From positions 1 to 11,245 of the forward strand of contig JALGWK010000107.1 in the NCBI GenBank assembly GCA_025774205.1: a DNA stretch of 11,245 bases, written 5' to 3'. The notes below the pieces were generated by a model that was not told where the DNA came from, searched no databases, and saw only the letters and a list, made by a program, of their open reading frames with translations. Of this stretch, positions 6,068 to 11,245 are shown in pieces; the stretch's first letter is position 1; each line of letters begins with the position of its first letter. The position numbers were made by a program, and so were the translations under genes. This DNA comes from a bacterium (GTDB lineage: Bacteria > Blakebacterota > Blakebacteria > Blakebacterales > Blakebacteraceae).

Positions 6068-8077
6068 TCAATGACGGGGACGTATTACCAGGGCTCCGGA
6101 CAGATCAGTGCGCCATATCCGCGCTCCCGATGATTCCAGCTGCTCGAGCACTACCTGGTCAGGATGACCATGGCTGTTCTTCCTGCCGACCGAGATCACT
6201 GCCAGTTCGGGTCGGACCAGGTCGAGGAACCGGCGGGAGGAGGAATCCCCGCTGCCGTGATGGGCGACCTTCAGGATATCGGAGCGGAGCGTACTCGAGT
6301 ACGACTGCAGGCGCCCCTCCCCGGTCACCTCCAGGTCACCCGGCAGCAGAATCGAAAGTCCCTTCATCTCCACACGCAAGACCAGGGACCGGTCGTTCTC
6401 TCCCCCGCTCCCCGCCCTGCCGGTTGTCAGGACGCCTCCCGGGACGTCGATCCATGTCTCGCGGGCCACGACCAGGCGGTCACCGCTGTCGGGCAGCAGC
6501 AGTGGTATCCGCGACTCCGAGATCGCTCTGAGAAGCCGCGAGGCGGTTCCCTCTGCTTCTATCACCCACGAGCCATGCATGAACGCGCCCACTTCGAACC
6601 GCTCGATCAGCGCCTTCATCCCCCCGATATGATCAGCATCGGAATGAGACGCCACCAGCAGGTCGATCGTGCGAACTCCCCTGGATTTCAGATAGGCGGC
6701 CACTACCGCTTCACCTGCGTCCCACATGTCCCAGGCGGGACCGGCATCGATCACGATCACCCGCGAAGGATCACGGGTTTCGAGCACGATGGCATCTCCC
6801 TGTCCCACATCGAGGAAGGTCACCCGCGGCAGCCCCCGGTCGAGGTGAGGGCTCCAGATGGTCAGCGCCAGCGCCGCCAGAGCCACCAGTCGCCCCCGCC
6901 CTCCCCTGGTCCAGGCGATCAGGCCCGTCGCGGCAACGAGGCCGGTCCACGGCTGGACCGCCCGCATCATCCCTGGCAGTGATCCCCACAGGTAGATCCA
7001 CCAGAGCAGTACCCGTCCGGCGCCTTCGGTGAAAGCTCCCGCCACCTGTTCGGGCAGCCCGCCGATCCCCCCCAGTCCGATCGCGACGGGAACCGAAGGC
7101 AGCCAGATTCCCAGCAGCGGGACCGCCAGGACGTTCACCAGCATCGCCAGCGGCGTCACGGCGCCGAAGACCAGTATCTGGATCGGCAGGACGCCCGCCT
7201 GGGCCCCGAGGGAGAGGCGGACTACACTCACGGAACGATGCCGGAACGATCGCCCGTCCGCGGCCTCTGTCTGCCGGTTCATGATGCTGATGCCTGCCAC
7301 CGCGGCCACGGAGAGATGGAATCCGGTAGACGCGACGAGGGGCGGGTCGAGAATGAGCGCGGTCAGAACAGCGACAGGAAATATCCGGGAGCCATCAACC
7401 CTCCGCAGGGTATCACGGAGTCCGATCCAGGCGGTTGCCATGAGTCCCGCCCTGACGGCCGACGGTGGTGCTCCGATGGCGATGATGTAGATCCAGACCG
7501 CAAGCGTCGGTACCACCTTCATGATGAACCTGCCCGAACCCGTGAGCCTGAGGATCATAAGCAGGGACATGAGCAGGATCGAGATGTGCAGACCGCTCAC
7601 TGCCAGCAGGTGGGCTGTACCCGCGCTGCGGAAAGCGTCGATCCAACCACGATCGAGAGCCTCCCGGCGATTGAAGAGGATCCCCTGGATCAGGTTCCAG
7701 ACCGGTTCACTGGCCCATTCGGGGCGGACCGGAGGCCTGCGGGTGTTCTCCATATCCGGCATGTCTCGCCGACCTTGCGGAGCGGAGATGATCAGCGGCC
7801 TGTAATGGGGATTCCGGAGTCCTTCGAATACCTCTTTCGGTGCCTGCCTGCCGGTCCAGGGTGAGGAGGCGTCGAGACGCCGGGAGGCGGGGACGGCCGC
7901 CAGGAAACAGAGCAGCACGATCGAGAGCCGTCGGCCGCGATCGCGTGCCCGGGGCAGCAGAAGCAGCAGTGCTGCCGCGGAGAGAAGACACCAGACAAGG
8001 ACAGGGGAGAGCGTGTCTCCCGCCAGCAGACCGGCTGTCCACGCGGCAATAATGCCCCATATGGCGGCAGATGACAT
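6068..8077 (-). CDS. comEC: ComEC/Rec2 family DNA-uptake channel with metallo-beta-lactamase domain
   Basis: ComEC forms the inner-membrane channel for single-stranded DNA during natural transformation. Two or three hydrophobic segments lie at residues 5-62. The competence domain begins at GILFNRREALDRGWIDAFR (132-150) with the hallmark HLLAVSGLHISIL (156-168), followed by many membrane helices to about 410. The C-terminal metallo-beta-lactamase-like domain starts at RVTFLDVGQGDAIVLE (418-433). It has the metal motif HSDADH (478-483), LLPGDLE (577-583), HHGSGDSS (606-613) and NSHGHP (634-639), consistent with the proposed nuclease role. At 669 aa it is shorter than most full ComEC proteins. 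The soluble OB/DUF4131 segment expected between residues 65 and 128 looks cut to a remnant. AGGAG lies 8 nt before the ATG. Activity in transformation cannot be judged from this gene alone. Confidence 0.92.
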   Translation of the reverse strand: MSSAAIWGIIAAWTAGLLAGDTLSPVLVWCLLSAAALLLLLPRARDRGRRLSIVLLCFLAAVPASRRLDASSPWTGRQAPKEVFEGLRNPHYRPLIISAPQGRRDMPDMENTRRPPVRPEWASEPVWNLIQGILFNRREALDRGWIDAFRSAGTAHLLAVSGLHISILLMSLLMILRLTGSGRFIMKVVPTLAVWIYIIAIGAPPSAVRAGLMATAWIGLRDTLRRVDGSRIFPVAVLTALILDPPLVASTGFHLSVAAVAGISIMNRQTEAADGRSFRHRSVSVVRLSLGAQAGVLPIQILVFGAVTPLAMLVNVLAVPLLGIWLPSVPVAIGLGGIGGLPEQVAGAFTEGAGRVLLWWIYLWGSLPGMMRAVQPWTGLVAATGLIAWTRGGRGRLVALAALALTIWSPHLDRGLPRVTFLDVGQGDAIVLETRDPSRVIVIDAGPAWDMWDAGEAVVAAYLKSRGVRTIDLLVASHSDADHIGGMKALIERFEVGAFMHGSWVIEAEGTASRLLRAISESRIPLLLPDSGDRLVVARETWIDVPGGVLTTGRAGSGGENDRSLVLRVEMKGLSILLPGDLEVTGEGRLQSYSSTLRSDILKVAHHGSGDSSSRRFLDLVRPELAVISVGRKNSHGHPDQVVLEQLESSGARIWRTDLSGALVIRPRH

Positions 8078-8085
8078 GCCGCCCT

Positions 8086-8090
8086 CTCCT
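8086..8090 (-). promoter_or_regulatory. Ribosome binding site of comEC
   Basis: The minus strand reads AGGAG, 8 nt before the ATG at 8077, in the 53-bp gap after the PLP lyase gene. The gap shows no clear promoter or terminator. Confidence 0.6.
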
Positions 8091-8130
8091 GACGGGAGGC
8101 CGGGTTCAGATCAGGGGGCGCGGAAGTCGT

Positions 8131-9333
8131 TCAGATCGCGGCCAGGGCCTGCTCGAGATCAGCCACGATATCGTCCATGTGCTCCAGACCGACCGAGATG
8201 CGGATCAGGTTCTCGGTTATGCCGAACTTGACGAGTTCCTCGGCTGAATAGGTCGAGTGGGTCATGCTGGCCGGATGCTCGATCAGCGTATCGGCGTCAC
8301 CGAGACTGACGGCCAGGGTGCAGATCTTGAGATTGTTGAGGAACTTCGCGCCATCGGCGCGCCCGCCTTTGATGTAGAAAGTCACCATGCCCCCGTAACC
8401 GCTCATCTGCCTGGCAGCGATCTCGTGCTGGGGATGATCTTCGCGGCCGGGATAATCCACCCGCTCAATCTTCGGGTGTGATGCCAGCCAGTCGGCGATC
8501 AGGGCCCCGTTGCGGGAGTGCTGCTCCATGCGGACCGGGAGGGTTTTGAGGCCGCGGATCAGCAGGAATGCGTCCATCGGTCCGAGGCAGCCGCCCAGAT
8601 CAGTCAGTGACTCGTGGCGGATCTTCTCCCCGGTCTCGTTGTCACAGACAACGATCCCGGCGACCACGTCGCCGTGCCCGGAGATGTACTTGGTGCAGCT
8701 GTGGATTACGATACTCGCACCCAGCTCGAGGGGGCGCTGGTAGTAGGGGGTCGCGAAGGTGTTGTCGACCGCCATCGGGACTCCCCGTTCCGCGGCGATC
8801 TCGGCGATCGCGGCGATATCAACGATCTTCAGGGTCGGATTGGCCGGGGTCTCGATCCATATCAGGCTGGTGTTCTCATCGATGGAGTCGCGCACCACCT
8901 CGAGATCGAGAGCGTCAACCATCCGTGCCTCGATCCCGAGCCTCGGCAGGACCGCTTCCGCCAGTGAATGCGTTCCGCCGTAGACCGGTTCACAGAGCAC
9001 GAGGTTCTGACCCGCATCGCAGAGAGCGAGGATCACCGCGCTGGTGGCGGCCATCCCGCTGGCAAAGGCGATCCCCTCTTCGCCGCCCTCCAGCAGGGTT
9101 ACGGTCTTCTCCAGGGCCCGTACGGTGGGATTGCCGATACGGGTGTAGACGTATCCCTCCTCCTCGCCGGCGAAGATCCCTGCCCCCGCCTCAGCGCTCC
9201 TGAAGGCGAAAGTGCTGGTCTGAAAGATCGGCTGACTGACCGCGCCTGTCTGCGGATCGGGACCACCGGAACCGTGGATGGCCTTCGTCTCGAATCCCCA
9301 CTGCTTCATGTCCGCGTCGTGTGTGTCTGACAT
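8131..9333 (-). CDS. Cys/Met-metabolism PLP enzyme, probable cystathionine/methionine gamma-lyase
   Basis: This is a 400-aa fold-type I PLP enzyme of the trans-sulfuration family, cytoplasmic and normally tetrameric. Key residues are visible: YTRIGNPT (63-70; Tyr and Arg bind the neighbouring subunit's PLP phosphate), ASGMAA (91-96), Tyr118 stacking on PLP, Asp190 in AVDNTFATP, and the Schiff-base lysine Lys215 in SCTKYISGHGDVVAG. The C-terminal SLGDADTLIEHPASMTHSTY and VGLEHMDD are gamma-lyase-like and close to the methionine gamma-lyase pattern. However, the cysteine typical of classical methionine gamma-lyases (after Tyr-Gly) is Gly120 here. A cystathionine gamma-lyase, gamma-synthase or O-acyl-homoserine sulfhydrylase role remains possible. 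GGAG lies 9 nt before the ATG, and the gene starts 5 bp after the epimerase stop. The 2-oxobutyrate made by a gamma-lyase would feed the propionyl-CoA route encoded beside it. Confidence 0.88.
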   Translation of the reverse strand: MSDTHDADMKQWGFETKAIHGSGGPDPQTGAVSQPIFQTSTFAFRSAEAGAGIFAGEEEGYVYTRIGNPTVRALEKTVTLLEGGEEGIAFASGMAATSAVILALCDAGQNLVLCEPVYGGTHSLAEAVLPRLGIEARMVDALDLEVVRDSIDENTSLIWIETPANPTLKIVDIAAIAEIAAERGVPMAVDNTFATPYYQRPLELGASIVIHSCTKYISGHGDVVAGIVVCDNETGEKIRHESLTDLGGCLGPMDAFLLIRGLKTLPVRMEQHSRNGALIADWLASHPKIERVDYPGREDHPQHEIAARQMSGYGGMVTFYIKGGRADGAKFLNNLKICTLAVSLGDADTLIEHPASMTHSTYSAEELVKFGITENLIRISVGLEHMDDIVADLEQALAAI

Positions 9334-9338
9334 CTGGT

Positions 9339-9791
9339 TCAGCTCCGATCCTCTTCGCTGTAGAGATTGCTGTCCGGTTCTTCGATGAACTCAATGAGCA
9401 CGCCGCCGGTGCTCGCCGGATGCACGAATGCCACCGGGTGCCCCTCCACCCCAATGTCGTCACCCTCGCCGATGATTTCAATTCCATCCCGCGACAGATC
9501 CGCCAGGGTTCCCTTCAGATCGTCGACCGAGAAACAGAGGTGATGAAGCCCCGGCCCGTTCTTTTCGATGAAGCGCGTGACCGTACTCTCCGGTCCGACT
9601 CCCTCCAGCAGTTCGATCTTCACGGTCCCCGACCTGAAGATCGCCGCCCTGACATCGAAATCACTGCTCGCCGTTATCTGTTCCGGTTCCGTCCCCAGAA
9701 GTCCGGTGTATCGCTCGATGGCCCGTTCCAGGTCATCGACCGCGATCGCCACGTGGTCGAGTTCCCGGCCCATCCGTTCTCGATCGGTCAT
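9339..9791 (-). CDS. mce: Methylmalonyl-CoA epimerase (VOC fold)
   Basis: The enzyme (150 aa) interconverts (2S)- and (2R)-methylmalonyl-CoA, so that the product of propionyl-CoA carboxylase can be used by the B12 mutase. Two vicinal-oxygen-chelate repeats are seen. The first opens with [18 protein letters not shown] (11-28) and holds [14 protein letters not shown] (57-70). The second opens with [14 protein letters not shown] (79-92) and ends [11 protein letters not shown] (129-139). Expected metal ligands are His13, a residue in the VKIELLE strand (Glu60), one of the His83/His84 pair, and Glu134. The ATG at 9791 overlaps the mutase stop as ATGA, which implies coupling and strongly supports the assignment. 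A generic VOC dioxygenase or glyoxalase is unlikely given the GLHH signature and neighbour. Confidence 0.94.
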   Translation of the reverse strand: MTDRERMGRELDHVAIAVDDLERAIERYTGLLGTEPEQITASSDFDVRAAIFRSGTVKIELLEGVGPESTVTRFIEKNGPGLHHLCFSVDDLKGTLADLSRDGIEIIGEGDDIGVEGHPVAFVHPASTGGVLIEFIEEPDSNLYSEEDRS

Positions 9792-11245
9792 GACAGCCCC
9801 CCCGGTGGATCGTACGGTCCCCAGACATCTTTCAATGCTTCACTGATCTCGCCCAGGGTCGCTTCCGCGTCGACCGCCTCGATCACGACCGGCACCAGGT
9901 TCACGTCGCCATCAGCCTGCTTGCGGAGGGTGTTGAGCACCTCTTCCACCCGGGTGCCATCACGTTCCTCACGCAGTCGCTGCAGGGCGTCGACCTGGGC
10001 TGCCTCCTGTTCCGGGTCGACCTTCAACAGAACTCCGGCCGTCGATCCGTCCGCTTCCTGTTTGAAGCGGTTCACGCCGACCACCGTGCGTTTCCCCTCC
10101 TCTACCGCACACTGGTACTCATAGGCTGACCGGTGGATCTCACGCTGGAACCAGCCCGCCTCGATGGCTCCCACCGCACCGCCCAGATCGTCCACTTCCT
10201 TGAGGTAGGCCCGGGCTCTCTCTTCCAGATCGTCGGTCAGTGACTCGACCGCAAAGGACCCGGCCAGGGGATCGACCGTGTCGGCGACACCGCTCTCATA
10301 ACCGATGATCTGCTGGGTACGCAGGGCGATCGTGACCGCTTCCTCGGAAGGCAGGGCCAGCGCTTCATCCATCGAGTTCGTATGGAGACTCTGGGTACCG
10401 CCGAGGACAGCGGCCAGGGCCTGGATGGTGACCCTGACGACATTGTTCGTCGGCTGCTGGGCGGTAAGGGTCGAGCCGGCGGTCTGGGTATGGAACCTGA
10501 GTCGCCAGGCGTCCTGATCGGTCACCCCGAACCGGTCGCGGGTGAGCGAGGTCCACAGGCGCCGGGCAGCCCGGAATTTCGCTACCTCTTCCAGCAGGTT
10601 GTTATGGGCGTTGAAGAAGAACGACACCCGCCGACAGACGAGATCGAGATCGAGTCCGGCCTCCCGGGCGGCCTCGAGATAGGCGATCGCGTTGGCGAAG
10701 GTGAAGGCGATCTCCTGGGCAGCCGTCGCCCCGGCTTCCCTGATGTGGTACCCGGAGATGGAGATCGTGTTCCAGCGTGGCATCTCGCGGGAGCAGAATG
10801 AGAAGACGTCGGTGATCAGACGCATCGAGGGCGCGGGCGGGTATATGTACGTGCCGCGGGCGATGTACTCCTTCAGGATGTCGTTCTGGATAGTGCCCGA
10901 GAGGGAGGCCAGCGGCACACCTCGTCTTCTGGCCAGCACCGTGTAGAACGCCAGGAGGATGATCGCGGTGGCGTTGATGGTCATGGAAGTAGAAACCTGT
11001 TCGAGGGGTATCTCCGCGAAGAGGGTCTCCATATCCCGGATCGAATCGATCGCCACGCCCGATTTTCCGACTTCTCCCCGGGCGAGCGGATGATCGGAGT
11101 CATAGCCCATCTGGGTTGGCAGATCAAAGGCTACCGAGAGTCCCGTGGTTCCCTGTTCGAGCAGATAGCGGTACCGGCGATTGCTTTCCGCCGCCGTCGA
11201 ATAACCGGCGTACTGACGCATCGTCCAGAGTCGGCCGCGGTACAT
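9788..11245 (-). CDS. mcmA1: Methylmalonyl-CoA mutase, large (catalytic) chain without B12 domain; N-terminus outside window
   Basis: The enzyme converts (2R)-methylmalonyl-CoA to succinyl-CoA by an adenosylcobalamin radical rearrangement. The visible 485 residues begin inside the protein ([14 protein letters not shown]); homologues carry about 75 more residues before this, so the edge ATG is not the start. Substrate-pocket residues equivalent to Propionibacterium Tyr89 and Arg207 are present as Tyr12 in RQYAGYST and Arg130 in [13 protein letters not shown]. These favour methylmalonyl-CoA over isobutyryl-CoA mutase, where they are Phe and Gln. Other barrel motifs include [37 protein letters not shown] and [20 protein letters not shown]. 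The chain ends at [12 protein letters not shown] with no cobalamin-binding domain, so a separate small B12 subunit is expected elsewhere or upstream. The stop overlaps mce. Confidence 0.95.
   Translation of the reverse strand: MYRGRLWTMRQYAGYSTAAESNRRYRYLLEQGTTGLSVAFDLPTQMGYDSDHPLARGEVGKSGVAIDSIRDMETLFAEIPLEQVSTSMTINATAIILLAFYTVLARRRGVPLASLSGTIQNDILKEYIARGTYIYPPAPSMRLITDVFSFCSREMPRWNTISISGYHIREAGATAAQEIAFTFANAIAYLEAAREAGLDLDLVCRRVSFFFNAHNNLLEEVAKFRAARRLWTSLTRDRFGVTDQDAWRLRFHTQTAGSTLTAQQPTNNVVRVTIQALAAVLGGTQSLHTNSMDEALALPSEEAVTIALRTQQIIGYESGVADTVDPLAGSFAVESLTDDLEERARAYLKEVDDLGGAVGAIEAGWFQREIHRSAYEYQCAVEEGKRTVVGVNRFKQEADGSTAGVLLKVDPEQEAAQVDALQRLREERDGTRVEEVLNTLRKQADGDVNLVPVVIEAVDAEATLGEISEALKDVWGPYDPPGGLS

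Noticed and set aside
8084-8099. Possible terminator between the lyase gene and comEC
   Set aside because: Only a 4-bp stem (CTCC/GGAG) and no T-tract, too weak to call.
8104-8137. Direct repeat GTTCAGATC at 8104-8112 and 8129-8137 near the lyase stop
   Set aside because: Only 9 bp, two copies, one overlapping coding sequence; no third copy or symmetry, so probably chance.
11243-11245. ATG at the right edge as the true mutase start
   Set aside because: The residues after it align to an internal part of the mutase barrel; homologues have about 75 more residues before this point, so the start is outside the window.
1-11245. CRISPR arrays, tRNAs, insertion sequences or a defence system
   Set aside because: No repeat-spacer pattern, tRNA-like fold, transposase motif or terminal inverted repeats were seen; the window is covered by metabolic and housekeeping genes.

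Overview
The window is 11.2 kb of GC-rich bacterial chromosome. Every credible gene lies on the minus strand, so the genes are read here from right to left in transcription order: methylmalonyl-CoA mutase large chain (cut by the right edge), methylmalonyl-CoA epimerase, a Cys/Met-metabolism PLP lyase, ComEC, TrpS, ScpA, ScpB, RluB, an atypical SDR-like protein, a broken cytidylate kinase, and the start of ribosomal protein S1 (cut by the left edge). Coding density is very high. Four junctions overlap (ATGA, TGATG, GTGA, TAATG), and the largest gaps are 53 and 74 bp. No convincing terminator, tRNA, mobile element or CRISPR was seen, so the whole stretch could be one long transcription unit.

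The right third (about 8131-11245) is a small metabolic module. A gamma-lyase-type PLP enzyme would yield 2-oxobutyrate, the usual precursor of propionyl-CoA. The epimerase and B12-dependent mutase then carry methylmalonyl-CoA to succinyl-CoA. The middle and left parts form a conserved housekeeping cluster: DNA uptake (ComEC), tryptophan charging (TrpS), the chromosome-condensation kleisin complex (ScpA/ScpB), 23S rRNA pseudouridylation (RluB), CMP kinase and S1. The scpA-scpB-rluB-cmk-rpsA order occurs in several bacterial phyla. The insert between rluB and cmk is the least understood gene here.

The taxon cannot be fixed from the sequence alone. GC-rich codon use, the [4Fe-4S]-type TrpS cysteine motif, a mutase chain without a B12 domain, and the gene order would fit a deep-branching Gram-negative-type lineage (Gemmatimonadota or a relative is a guess, not a result).

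The most notable points are: cmk is split by an apparent out-of-frame deletion of about 50 bp; trpS and comEC also look internally shortened, but in frame; TrpS carries a C-x20-C-x6-C-x2-C cluster motif; and the SDR-like protein keeps the Rossmann glycines but lacks the catalytic Tyr and has a C-terminal half of unknown type.
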